Assembly: GCF_003208435.1 (NCBI RefSeq)
Contig: NZ_QKMF01000008.1
Location: forward strand, 1 to 64,000
Direction of reading: 5' to 3'
From: Pelagimonas varians
Lineage (GTDB): Bacteria; Pseudomonadota; Alphaproteobacteria; Rhodobacterales; Rhodobacteraceae
DNA: 64,000 nt
Within the stretch, counting starts at the first letter, position 1; the number at the start of each line of letters is the position of its first letter. A program made the position numbers and the translations under genes. A model generated the notes under the pieces. That model saw only the letters and a program-made list of their open reading frames with translations, searched no databases and was not told the origin of the DNA. This document shows positions 35,221-44,337 of this stretch, one piece after another.

Positions 35221-37170
35221 TTACTGCGACAGGCTTTGCGCCAGACGCATCAGGGTAACCGCCTCTTGGCGATAGCCATACGGGTCCGCCCCTTTGGCCC
35301 CCTGCGCCAGAGTTATGGCATCGTCAAAGGACCAATCGCCAATCAGATCAGAGCCACGCAAAATCTGGCCAAAGCCTGCAATCGCCAGCGCAAAATCTGC
35401 ATCCGGCAGTGGCGCAGTGTCGGCTAGAATAGGTGTTTCGATCAACTGGCTCTCATCCTCACCTGGCGTTTTGTAGCGCAACCGCAAAAACCCCAGCTCG
35501 TTGCTGTCTATCACCTCAGGGTCGGTGCCATACCGCAATGGATCCGTCAGGCGCGCGTCTGATCCCACAGGGGTAATCTCATAGACCGCCGTGACCTGAT
35601 GACCGGCACCAATTTCACCGGCATCGACCTTGTCATTGTTGAAATCTACGCGTTTCAAGGCGCGGGTTTCATAGCCAATCAACCGGTATTCCGCGACAAG
35701 CCCCGGGTTAAACTCAACCTGAATTTTCACATCATCCGCGATGGGAACAAGCGCGCCGGTCAACTGATCCACCAACACCTTTTGCGCCTCGGCCAGAGTA
35801 TCGATATAGGCGGCCATTCCGTTGCCTGTTTGGGCCAGCGCTTGCATGGTGGCATCATCCAGATTACCGCGCCCGAAGCCCAAGACAGACAGGTAGGTTC
35901 CGCTATCGCGTTCCTTGGCGATATAGGCTTCCAATTCCTCTGGATCGTGAATGCCAATGTTGAAATCGCCATCCGTGGCAAGGATCACGCGGCTAACGTC
36001 ACCTTCTTCTGCCATTTCTTTGGCTGTAGCATAAGCTTGTTGCAATCCAGCTTGTCCCGCTGTGCCGCCGCCCGCTTTCAAATTGTCAAGCGCTGCCAAA
36101 ATCGTATCGCGGTCCGATGCTGGCGTCGGGTCAAGCACCCTTCCCGCACTGCCCGCATAAGTGACGATAGAAACAGAGTCCTCTTCCGAAAGTTGCCCCA
36201 GCATCAAACGAAAGCTTTGTTTCAACAGCGGCAGTTTGTTCGGCTGGTCCATGCTGCCTGATGTGTCGATCAAAAACACAAGGTTCATCGCCGGCCGCTG
36301 GGCAGGCATCGCGCCTTGCAAACCGATATGCACAATCTGCGTGCCATCGTTCCACGGCGTATCCGTCACGCCAACACTGGATTTAAAGGGTTGATCGCCC
36401 TCGGGGGTGGGGTAGTCATAGGTGAAATAGTTCACCATTTCTTCGATCCGAACCGCGCCTTCAGGTGGCAGATTGCCATATGTCAGCGAATTGCGCAGGA
36501 TCGACCAACTGGCCGTGTCGACATCAATGGAAAAGGTCGAAACCGGCTCTTCTGCAGTAACTTTCAGCGGATTGGCCTCTGCCTCTGAAAAGGCTTCGGT
36601 ATCCGCATCGGGCGCAGGCCGGAATTCAGGCATGGGTGCAGGCAATGTTCTGGCAATGCCGTCAGCGGACAAGGATGTCAGCCCTTGAGAACGCGCGGCA
36701 GACGGAACGCCGGATTTGGCCGCAGCGGCCGGAGCTGGCAAAAGCGTCGGCTTGGGTCTCACCAGAGAATCAGTGACTTCGTCCGCCTCAATCAACGGTG
36801 CATCGGAAATCTCTGCGGAAACTGCATTCTCCACAGGCTCCGCTTGTTCGGTCGCCAACAGATCTGATCCGTTCGGCATGTTATCTCGCAAGACAGGAAG
36901 AAAAACCACCAAGCCAAAAGCGGCCAGCGCTGTGGAAGCGGTCAAAAGTCCCTTGGTTGAGAAATGGGCAATCATGTTTCTTACTCCTCTAAGCAACCCC
37001 GTTTTGGGGTGTTCAGAGGTAGGACGCGCGCCGTTTGCATTTCCTTGGCGAGAAAATTGTAAATCGTCAAAATTTTCCATCGCAAGCGCGAAATTGTCCT
37101 GCTTGCGGGCGGCATCAGGTGCAGGTGCGGCCGCATCCAGCGCGCGTTTCAGGTCATCAAATTCACTCAT
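35221..37170 (-). CDS. Membrane-anchored von Willebrand factor A domain protein (YfbK-like) coupled to an ECF sigma factor
   Basis: A 649-residue protein. A cytoplasmic N-terminus of about 70 residues is followed by one membrane segment (~73-94), an acidic/Pro-rich linker (~100-210), a YfbK-type N-terminal region (FSIDVDTASWSILRNSLTYG), a VWA domain (~294-460) with intact MIDAS D302-x-S304-x-S306 and TDGDFN, and a C-terminal DUF3520-like part. It overlaps the sigma factor gene by 4 bp. The topology (short cytoplasmic tail, one helix, large outer domain) is that of an anti-sigma factor, so the tail may hold the sigma factor; that is inference. Confidence 0.85.
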   Translation of the reverse strand: MSEFDDLKRALDAAAPAPDAARKQDNFALAMENFDDLQFSRQGNANGARPTSEHPKTGLLRGVRNMIAHFSTKGLLTASTALAAFGLVVFLPVLRDNMPNGSDLLATEQAEPVENAVSAEISDAPLIEADEVTDSLVRPKPTLLPAPAAAAKSGVPSAARSQGLTSLSADGIARTLPAPMPEFRPAPDADTEAFSEAEANPLKVTAEEPVSTFSIDVDTASWSILRNSLTYGNLPPEGAVRIEEMVNYFTYDYPTPEGDQPFKSSVGVTDTPWNDGTQIVHIGLQGAMPAQRPAMNLVFLIDTSGSMDQPNKLPLLKQSFRLMLGQLSEEDSVSIVTYAGSAGRVLDPTPASDRDTILAALDNLKAGGGTAGQAGLQQAYATAKEMAEEGDVSRVILATDGDFNIGIHDPEELEAYIAKERDSGTYLSVLGFGRGNLDDATMQALAQTGNGMAAYIDTLAEAQKVLVDQLTGALVPIADDVKIQVEFNPGLVAEYRLIGYETRALKRVDFNNDKVDAGEIGAGHQVTAVYEITPVGSDARLTDPLRYGTDPEVIDSNELGFLRLRYKTPGEDESQLIETPILADTAPLPDADFALAIAGFGQILRGSDLIGDWSFDDAITLAQGAKGADPYGYRQEAVTLMRLAQSLSQ

Positions 37171-37706
37171 GCGTCGCGCTCCTTCATGGCTCTAAGCTTC
37201 TTTTTCGCTTCTGAGATGCGCCAACTGATGGTGCCTTCGGAGACATCCAAAATCTCGGCCACTTGTGCATGGTTCAACCCTTCCAGAACCAACACCAGTG
37301 TTTCGCGCAATTCCGGCGGCGTCAGCGCATCCATCGCCAACCGCAACCAATCAGCGCGCTCTGCGGCCTCTGCCTCGGCGGCGCGGCGGGACACTTCCCA
37401 ATCGCCCCACCCGCTTGCAGCCTTGGCATGGGTTGAACGACGCCGATGCCGGTCCCGCGCCGCATTCACAACGATCCGGTAGAGCCAGGTTGTCACCTTT
37501 GCGTCGCCGCGAAATCTGGTCAGCTTGCCCGGCAAGGCCGCACAGATATCCTGTACCAAATCCTCTGCCTCGGCCCGATTGCCTGTCAGTTTAAACGCCA
37601 GCCCGAACATCCGGTCATAGACGCGGGATAAAAGCGCTCCAAACGCCTCCCGGTCACCGCCCGCTGCGGCCAAAGCCAATTCTTCGTCACATACATTCAT
37701 CCGCAT
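37167..37706 (-). CDS. ECF-type RNA polymerase sigma factor
   Basis: About 179 residues with sigma region 2 (VYDRMFGLAFKLTGNRAEAEDLVQDI, TTWLYRIVVNAARDR) and region 4 (PPELRETLVLVLEGLNHAQVAEILDVSEGTISWRISEAKKKLR). No classical zinc anti-sigma gene is next to it; its partner is the VWA membrane protein with which it overlaps by 4 bp. Start at 37706 or 37700 cannot be separated; the frame upstream to 37736 is unlikely to be coding. Confidence 0.88.
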   Translation of the reverse strand: MRMNVCDEELALAAAGGDREAFGALLSRVYDRMFGLAFKLTGNRAEAEDLVQDICAALPGKLTRFRGDAKVTTWLYRIVVNAARDRHRRRSTHAKAASGWGDWEVSRRAAEAEAAERADWLRLAMDALTPPELRETLVLVLEGLNHAQVAEILDVSEGTISWRISEAKKKLRAMKERDA

Positions 37707-37774
37707 CTCATGACTTGGACGCAGCTGGGCGCGCAATCCTTGGATACCATACCCAATTTTTTGCAGTTGATAGG

Positions 37775-38563
37775 TTAACCCAGTAAATCGCGAGTCATAT
37801 CGCTATCCGGATTGGCCAGCGCATCAATGACGTCAAAGTGATGCTTGCCAGTTACAACTTGATGCCCGCACGTCCATGCTTCGGCCAACCAACGTGCCTG
37901 ATCCAAGAACACCGGCCGTTCATCACCGCCAACCCAAACCGTCACCGGTGCCGTTGGTTTCGGTTGAAAGATCGGGCTTTCGGTTTGCGCCTCAGCCTCA
38001 TCAACCCGCAAGTCACTGTTCATGGTCAACTGCATCAAAGGCCGTAAATCCGAAACCGGTGAGATCGGTTGGATCTTGGCCAGACGCGCGGCAATATCAT
38101 CCGGCAACACGCCCGGTGCGCACATCCGCGCCACCAAATGCCCGCCCGCCGAATGGCCCGACAAACGCACCGGACCATCTATTTCACGTGCCGCGACCGT
38201 CACCGCATTGGCAATCTGCCGCGTGATGTCAGAAATTCGAACCCGTGGACACAGATCATAAGAGGGCATCGCAACTGCCCACCCCTGCGCCTGCACACCT
38301 GCTGCAAAATGTGACCAGTATGAGCGGTCAAATTTCATCCAATAGCCACCATGCACAAAGACAACCAAACCTTTGGGCGTGCCTTCTGGCATAAACAAAT
38401 CCAGCACTTCGCGTGTGCCATGGCCGTACATCAACCCCAAACGGGCCCGCCCTGTCAGCGCTTGGGATTTACGAAACGCATCTGCGTCTGCCGCCCATTT
38501 GTCAGGAAATTCGGCACCGCCCGGAATATAGGGCATGTTGGCATAGGCATCATCTAGGTCCAT
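37775..38563 (-). CDS. Alpha/beta hydrolase, kynurenine formamidase-like
   Basis: A 262-residue esterase/amidase. The oxyanion motif HGGYW occurs in VVFVHGGYWMKFDRSYWSHF, the nucleophile serine in SGHSAGGHL, and Asp and His of the triad probably in GGDERPVFLDQA and KHHFDVID. The HGGYW context is that of arylformamidase relatives, which remove formyl from N-formylkynurenine, but no tryptophan catabolic gene lies nearby, so substrate is uncertain. Divergent from gabD. Confidence 0.8.
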   Translation of the reverse strand: MDLDDAYANMPYIPGGAEFPDKWAADADAFRKSQALTGRARLGLMYGHGTREVLDLFMPEGTPKGLVVFVHGGYWMKFDRSYWSHFAAGVQAQGWAVAMPSYDLCPRVRISDITRQIANAVTVAAREIDGPVRLSGHSAGGHLVARMCAPGVLPDDIAARLAKIQPISPVSDLRPLMQLTMNSDLRVDEAEAQTESPIFQPKPTAPVTVWVGGDERPVFLDQARWLAEAWTCGHQVVTGKHHFDVIDALANPDSDMTRDLLG

Positions 38564-38645
38564 CGGCTCTTCTCATTTGGCTCTATACAATCACTTCACC
38601 AGATGCTCTGCCTCTTGCCAAGCAAGAAACGCCTAAGGAAACCCC

Positions 38646-40112
38646 ATGACCGCCACCAACCTTTCAAGCCTGCTCAAAGATCCGTCGCTGCTCGAAACCC
38701 GCGCCTATATCAATGGTGCATGGGTCGAAGGCACCGCGCAACTGGACGTCGACAACCCGGCGCGCGGTGATATCATCGCGCAGGTCGCAGACCTGTCCCG
38801 CGAACAGGTGGCCAGCGCGATCGACGCGGCCTATGTGGCGCAAAAAGAATGGGCGCAATGGACTGGCAAAGAACGCGCAAATGTTCTGCGTAAATGGTTC
38901 GACTTAATGATGGCAAACCAGGATGACCTTGGCACCATCATGACCGCCGAACAGGGCAAACCGCTGGCCGAGGCCAAGGGCGAAGTCGCATACGGTGCGT
39001 CTTTCATTGAATTTTTCGCTGAAGAAGCCAAACGGATCTACGGCGAAACGATCCCCGGCCACATGCGCGACAAACGCATCATGGTCATGAAGCAACCCAT
39101 AGGGGTTGCCGCCTCGATCACGCCTTGGAACTTTCCCAACGCAATGATTACCCGCAAGGCGGCACCAGCATTGGCTGCGGGCTGTGCCTTTGTCGGCCGT
39201 CCGGCATCTGAAACGCCGCTATCCGCGCTGGCGCTTGCTGTTCTGGCGGATCGGGCAGGCATTCCTGCGGGCGTCTTCAACATTTTGCCATCCTCCAACG
39301 CTTCGGAAATCGGCAAGGAGTTTTGCGAAAATCAAAAAGTTCGCAAACTGACATTCACCGGATCTACGGGCGTTGGCCGCATCTTGCTGGCGCAGGCCGC
39401 GCACAACGTGATGAAATGCTCGATGGAACTGGGTGGCAACGCGCCGTTTATCGTGTTCGATGACGCAGATGTGGACGCCGCCGTCGAAGGCGCAATCATC
39501 TGCAAATTCCGCAACAATGGCCAAACCTGCGTCTGCGCCAATCGTATCTATGTACAGTCGGGAGTCTATGACGTCTTTACTGAAAAACTTGCTGCGCGTG
39601 TGGCGCAAATGAAGGTCGGCGATGGACTGGAAGCAGGTTCCGAACTTGGCCCCCTGATCACCCCTGCCGCAATCCAAAAAGTCCAAAATCACATTGCCGA
39701 TGCAAAGGCAAAAGGCGGTGAAGTGGTCTATGCAGGTGACACCCCGCAGTCGCTAGGCAACTTTCTTGCCCCGACAATCATCAAAGGGGTAACGCGCGAC
39801 ATGGCCGTTGCAACGGAAGAAACCTTTGGCCCGCTTGCCCCGATATTCAAATTCGAAACCGAAGACGAAGTGATCGAGCTGGCCAATGACACCATCTTTG
39901 GCCTCGCCTCCTATTTCTACGCCAACGACCTAAGCCGCGTGTACAAGGTCGCCGAAGCCTTGGAATACGGTATCGTCGGTGTCAACACGGGCATCATCTC
40001 AACCGAAAACGCGCCATTTGGCGGCGTCAAACAATCGGGTCTGGGCCGCGAAGGCAGCCACCACGGCATCGAAGACTATCTCGAACTGAAATACGTCTGC
40101 TTGACGGTCTAG
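38646..40112 (+). CDS. gabD: NAD(P)-dependent succinate-semialdehyde dehydrogenase
   Basis: A 488-residue aldehyde dehydrogenase. Catalytic Cys295 is in NNGQTCVCANR and Glu261 in MELGGNAPFIVFDDAD; the Cys295-x-Cys297 pair is the redox switch seen in GabD. It oxidises succinate semialdehyde to succinate, the end of GABA and putrescine breakdown, and so could complete the polyamine route at 21-29 kb. Odd: the usual VKPA lysine near residue 195 is Arg (FVGRPASETP), which may alter NAD/NADP preference. AAGGAAACCCC precedes the ATG. Confidence 0.9.
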   Translation: MTATNLSSLLKDPSLLETRAYINGAWVEGTAQLDVDNPARGDIIAQVADLSREQVASAIDAAYVAQKEWAQWTGKERANVLRKWFDLMMANQDDLGTIMTAEQGKPLAEAKGEVAYGASFIEFFAEEAKRIYGETIPGHMRDKRIMVMKQPIGVAASITPWNFPNAMITRKAAPALAAGCAFVGRPASETPLSALALAVLADRAGIPAGVFNILPSSNASEIGKEFCENQKVRKLTFTGSTGVGRILLAQAAHNVMKCSMELGGNAPFIVFDDADVDAAVEGAIICKFRNNGQTCVCANRIYVQSGVYDVFTEKLAARVAQMKVGDGLEAGSELGPLITPAAIQKVQNHIADAKAKGGEVVYAGDTPQSLGNFLAPTIIKGVTRDMAVATEETFGPLAPIFKFETEDEVIELANDTIFGLASYFYANDLSRVYKVAEALEYGIVGVNTGIISTENAPFGGVKQSGLGREGSHHGIEDYLELKYVCLTV

Positions 40113-40179
40113 ATCAAAACAAGGGGCGCGGTGACCCAACTCGTCCCAACTTCATCTTGCCAACTAAACTCCGGGGAGC

Positions 40180-40199
40180 GCGAGGGGCTGGCCCCTCGC
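40180..40199. terminator. Hairpin between convergent gabD and the DMT gene
   Basis: GCGAGGGGC (40180-40188) and GCCCCTCGC (40191-40199) form a nine-base stem with a very small loop, followed by TTCT on the plus strand. Confidence 0.55.
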
Positions 40200-40229
40200 C
40201 TTCTGACGTATTTGAACCCACAACAGAAG

Positions 40230-41135
40230 TTACGCAACCAACACCAAGCAGATAATGCTGCCAACGATCAAGGCACATCCAACTATTTCAGTTCGATTGA
40301 TAACCTCTTTGAATATGAAGATGCTCGACCCAAAACTGAACAACATCTCTATCTGCGCGACCACTTTTACCAAGGCGGCTTGCTGCAAAGTAAAGGCCGC
40401 AAACCATCCGAATGTCGCAGTCGCGCCAACAAACCCCACCGCAAGAGCCGGTTTCCATGCCCGCCGAATGCGCAACAACTCGCTCTGGTCCTTGAACAGC
40501 ATAAACAACAGCATCACCGTGGTTTGAAAAGATATACCGATCACAAGAGTGGTGGCTGCCTGCACCACAAAAATATCCGACCCGACACTCCGTGCGGCAG
40601 TTTGAAAGCCTATCGCCGCCAATCCGAACAACGTCCCCGCACCAATCCCGATCATTGCAGTGCGACTGGTCATCGATAACACAAGGTTGCGGATGGTGAT
40701 CTTGGTATGTGAGACCGAAATCAGCATAACACCGACCACCGCAATACAAATTGCAACAATCGCGCCAACCGTAAACTGAGTGCCAAAAAGAACAAACGCA
40801 AAGATGGCCGTCTGCATTGGTTCGGTTCTCGAATAGGCATTGCCCACTGCAAAATTTCGAAGCGAAAACAGGTGAACCAACAAGAACGTGGCGGCGATCT
40901 GGGCCATCGCTCCAATACCCAACCAAATGGCGAATTCGGGTGACAAGGTTGGCACGTCATAGCCAAAACCCCAAATCAGAATGCCCCAATACAAAAGGGC
41001 GAACGGAACGCCAAATCCAAAACGGACAAAGGTTGCACCGGTTGTGCCCATGACCCCTTTTAGGTGCTTTTGCAAAGTAGACCGCACATTCTGTAAGAAC
41101 GCCGCTGCGATCGTGATCGGTATCCAAAGTTCCAT
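40230..41135 (-). CDS. EamA/DMT family transporter
   Basis: A 301-residue membrane protein with about ten helices in two EamA repeats (FLQNVRSTLQKHLKG..., second repeat from GAGTLFGLAAIGFQ). It differs clearly from the DMT protein at 29 kb and starts with a longer charged loop after helix 1. Substrate unknown. Divergent from creatinase across a 278-bp gap, so the two may be co-regulated; a role in creatine or urea movement is only a guess. Confidence 0.82.
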   Translation of the reverse strand: MELWIPITIAAAFLQNVRSTLQKHLKGVMGTTGATFVRFGFGVPFALLYWGILIWGFGYDVPTLSPEFAIWLGIGAMAQIAATFLLVHLFSLRNFAVGNAYSRTEPMQTAIFAFVLFGTQFTVGAIVAICIAVVGVMLISVSHTKITIRNLVLSMTSRTAMIGIGAGTLFGLAAIGFQTAARSVGSDIFVVQAATTLVIGISFQTTVMLLFMLFKDQSELLRIRRAWKPALAVGFVGATATFGWFAAFTLQQAALVKVVAQIEMLFSFGSSIFIFKEVINRTEIVGCALIVGSIICLVLVA

Positions 41136-41413
41136 GGGTTCGTTGCGCTTTCAACAGCCTGTCTGGCTCTCAATTGACCAGCCAATTCCTGTCCAGTTGA
41201 CTAACCACTTTAGCCAACGTTGCAAACGCCCGAATATCACAAACCCGAAAATCGCCGCAGCTCACTCTTGTCAAACCAACCCCTCTCCTGCACTCTACCT
41301 TCAGGGTCAGACGATGGCGTCGTCACCTATTGGCCCCTATCCGTCCTGCACGCCGGGACCTTGCTTTACCAATGCGGTGGGGGAAGGGTCCCCGCCCATT
41401 CCAGGAGGGTTTC

Positions 41414-42616
41414 ATGGAACGTCCCCAACAATACCGCTTTCACCAAGGTGAAAAGATTCTGCCGTTTTCAAACGCGGAATATGATGCGCGGCTTTCAAAA
41501 CTCCGCGCTGAAATGGCGGTACAAGGCGTTGATGCGTGCGTCTTCACCTCTATGCACAACATCGCCTATTTCTCGGGCTTTTTGTATTGCAGCTTTGGCC
41601 GCCCCTATGGCTTGGTTGTGACACAGACGGACAGCGTGACCATTTCAGCGGGTATTGACGCGGCTCAACCTTGGCGGCGCAGTCATGCTGACAATATCAC
41701 CTACACCGATTGGCAGCGGAACAACTATTGGCGCGCCATCTTGTCCTTGACCGGTTCCGGTAAGACAATCGGGTACGAGGGAGATCATCTGACCCTTGCG
41801 CAAAAATCGCTGCTTGATGAGTTTCTGACCCCCAGCACAACCACTGACATCGCCCCGGCAACCATGCTGCAACGGATGCATAAATCCGAGGCCGAGATCG
41901 CCTTGATCCGCCACGGCGCGCAGGTTGCCGATGTGGGGGGCTATGCCATCCGCGACGCCATCAAACCCGGCCTGCGCGAAATTGATATCGCCATGGCCGG
42001 GCGCGATGCCATGGAATTGGAAATCGCCAAACGCTTTCCCGATGCCGAATACCGCGACACATGGGTTTGGTTTCAGTCCGGGATCAACACGGACGGGGCC
42101 CATAACCCCGTGACAGCACGGCAATTGGAGCGGGGCGATATTCTGTCTCTCAATACCTTTCCCATGATTTCAGGATATTACACCGCCCTCGAACGGACGT
42201 TGTTTGTGCAGGACGTTGATCCCGCCAGCCTGAAGATCTGGGAGGCGAATGTAGCGGCGCATGAATATGGCATCTCGCTTCTAAAACCCGGTGCCAGCTG
42301 CGCCGAGGTCACGGAAAAAATCAACACTTTCTTTGCCGAACGTGATCTTCTGCAATACCGCAGCTTTGGCTATGGCCATAGCTTTGGTGTGCTGTCCCAT
42401 TACTATGGGCGCGAGGCAGGTCTAGAGCTGCGCGAAGACATCGATACAGTGCTGGAACCCGGCATGGTGATCAGCATGGAACCGATGCTGACCATCCCCG
42501 AGGGCCAACCCGGTGCCGGTGGATACCGAGAGCACGATATTCTTGTGATCACAGAAGACGACAATGAAAACATAACCGGCTATCCCTACGGTCCGGCAAC
42601 CAACGTCGTGGGATAA
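41414..42616 (+). CDS. Creatinase (creatine amidinohydrolase)
   Basis: A 400-residue M24-fold (pita-bread) enzyme that splits creatine into sarcosine and urea without metal. The sequence follows the Pseudomonas enzyme, as I recall it, through FTSMHNIAYFSGFLYCSFGRP, TYTDWQRNNY, WFQSGINTDGAHNPVT (His230, matching catalytic His232) and YGHSFGVLSHYYGREAGLELREDI. Metal ligands of M24 peptidases are absent, as in true creatinases. AGGAGGGTTTC precedes the ATG. No creatininase, sarcosine oxidase or urease genes are in view, so product use must be encoded elsewhere. Confidence 0.9.
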   Translation: MERPQQYRFHQGEKILPFSNAEYDARLSKLRAEMAVQGVDACVFTSMHNIAYFSGFLYCSFGRPYGLVVTQTDSVTISAGIDAAQPWRRSHADNITYTDWQRNNYWRAILSLTGSGKTIGYEGDHLTLAQKSLLDEFLTPSTTTDIAPATMLQRMHKSEAEIALIRHGAQVADVGGYAIRDAIKPGLREIDIAMAGRDAMELEIAKRFPDAEYRDTWVWFQSGINTDGAHNPVTARQLERGDILSLNTFPMISGYYTALERTLFVQDVDPASLKIWEANVAAHEYGISLLKPGASCAEVTEKINTFFAERDLLQYRSFGYGHSFGVLSHYYGREAGLELREDIDTVLEPGMVISMEPMLTIPEGQPGAGGYREHDILVITEDDNENITGYPYGPATNVVG

Positions 42617-43368
42617 ACCTACTGTCCAAGGCAGCCCGGTTTTGCGGCCTTGGACACACATTGGTTGATTGCATTGGGTCTGATCGCACCGGCTTTGGCA
42701 ATCCCGCAGCGCCAATCCCCAAGATCTGCGTCCCCGCTTGTTTTAAGAGACGCAGCCGTCGGTCAAACGTTGAAAAGATGCGCTGCGTCACGGAGATGAT
42801 CATCGCGCTTGCAGGTTTGCCGGTCGGGATCACCCCTAGAAACCCCAGAAGATTGGGACTGCCAGTCCTGTCTGGTCCTGTCCCGGCGTTCCAAAAGGCC
42901 TTTGGCGATCGTCTCATCAGAGCTTTTGACTGCCTGCGTCATCGTCAACGTCTTCGTGTCTAAAGAGGAGCCTGCCCCCAATTTAAAATGAACCTATTTA
43001 TACTCAGTACCGCCGAACCGAATGTGTTTGCAGGTCGACGGCTGGAACCAATGTCTTTGGTCGAAGCTCTTGGTCATCGTCGACCCCTTCGGACGCAAAA
43101 ACCCACATTTTTGCCCTTGCTGGCAGCCCCGCTTGGACTGAACAGGCGACTGGTTTGCACCCGCAGACGCCCCAAAGAAGTCGCCGTAAGAGAACAATTG
43201 GGGTTGATCGGCACGGCCCGCACGGCCAATCTATCGCTCAACAACCACGGCGCAATCGATGCGGCGTCGATGAAACTCTCACCGATAGCTCGGGACATGC
43301 TCAACCGCAGCCGCCGTCACAAAACCTGACTCGGGTCAGGATAACCACCCTTTTTTTGAGGCCCAAAA
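42617..43368. other. Gene-free stretch between creatinase and the HAD gene
   Basis: About 750 bases with no supported gene. Several frames stay open for 60-120 codons on both strands, among them 42988-43329 on the plus strand (113 codons), but none has a recognisable product, a good ribosome site and consistent codon use together. The segments read like worn coding sequence broken by frameshifts, as expected for a decayed gene or mobile element, though I could not name one. Confidence 0.4.
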
Positions 43369-44283
43369 ATGCAAAACATTCCCGCGCGGATTACGACCGA
43401 CTGGGCTTTTGATAGATACGAAGCGATCCGCCCGCGCCTGCCAAAGGCCAGCTATCCAAAGACCTCTAGACATGCGGCGCATCTGGCAGATCTGGCCGAG
43501 CATTTTGACGCTTTCATTCTAGACGCCTTCGGTGTTCTAAATCGCGGCGACGACCCTATCCCCGAAGCGCCGGACCGCATGCGCCAGCTACGGGAAATGG
43601 GCAAAAAACTGATCGTTTTGACCAACGCCGCCAGCTATACACGGGCCGATTTGCTTGCCAAATATCACCGGTTGGGTTTTGATTTTGACACCTCCGAAGT
43701 TGTGTCCAGCCGTGATGTCGCTTTGGCCAATTTACCAAGCCTTCCTGACGGCAAACCCTGGGCGGCGATAAGCCTGCCAAATGATGACTTTTCAGACAGC
43801 TTACTCCCGCTGGAATCCTTGTCCCAAGATCCTACGCTCCTCCAAAGAGCCGGTGGGTTTTTATTCCTATCCAACGGGGCGCTTGGCGAAGAAGAAAGTG
43901 CCCGGCTAACCAAGGCGCTTTCTGACAACCCGCGTCCTTTGGTTGTTGCAAACCCCGATCTGGTTGCACCGCGCGCCAGCGGTCTTTCATTGGAGCCGGG
44001 TGCCGTTGCCCATGAAATCGCGGATACGTTGACCATTTCGCCATCTTTCTTTGGCAAACCCTTTGGGGATGCCTTTGATGTCGCAATTGCGCGACTACAG
44101 GGCGTTGACCGGCAGCGCATCGCTATGGTCGGTGATACGCTGCACACAGATATTCTAGGCGGTGCAGCCGCAGGTTTGGGAACGGTGCTGATCACGGATC
44201 ATGGACTGTTTCAGGGCTGTGATACCGCACCCTACATTTGCCGGTCGGGCATTCGCCCTGACTGGATCGTCCCAACCACTTGA
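43369..44283 (+). CDS. HAD-superfamily class IIA hydrolase (TIGR01459-like)
   Basis: A 304-residue protein of the NagD-related class. The nucleophile Asp lies in FILDAFGVLNRGDDPIPEA, with LTNAAS as motif II, the lysine of GKPFGDAFDVA as motif III and MVGDTLHTDILGGAAAGL as motif IV. The second Asp of the usual DxD is Phe here (D-A-F), as in other members of this subgroup, so phosphatase activity may be weak or altered. A short spacer separates it from the transporter gene downstream. Confidence 0.82.
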   Translation: MQNIPARITTDWAFDRYEAIRPRLPKASYPKTSRHAAHLADLAEHFDAFILDAFGVLNRGDDPIPEAPDRMRQLREMGKKLIVLTNAASYTRADLLAKYHRLGFDFDTSEVVSSRDVALANLPSLPDGKPWAAISLPNDDFSDSLLPLESLSQDPTLLQRAGGFLFLSNGALGEEESARLTKALSDNPRPLVVANPDLVAPRASGLSLEPGAVAHEIADTLTISPSFFGKPFGDAFDVAIARLQGVDRQRIAMVGDTLHTDILGGAAAGLGTVLITDHGLFQGCDTAPYICRSGIRPDWIVPTT

Positions 44284-44337
44284 TCGCCTTACGGCAGCGA
44301 ATGCCCCTCTTAACCTCACTTTGAAAGGTGCTCTTCT

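Noticed and set aside
37775-38563. Confident call as kynurenine formamidase (kynB)
   Set aside because: The motifs fit the superfamily, but no kynA or kynU is near and the HGGYW group contains many other esterases, so no symbol is given.
42988-43329. 113-codon frame in the gene-free stretch
   Set aside because: No convincing ribosome site, basic low-complexity product, and competing frames on the other strand of similar length. Kept only in the description of the gap.
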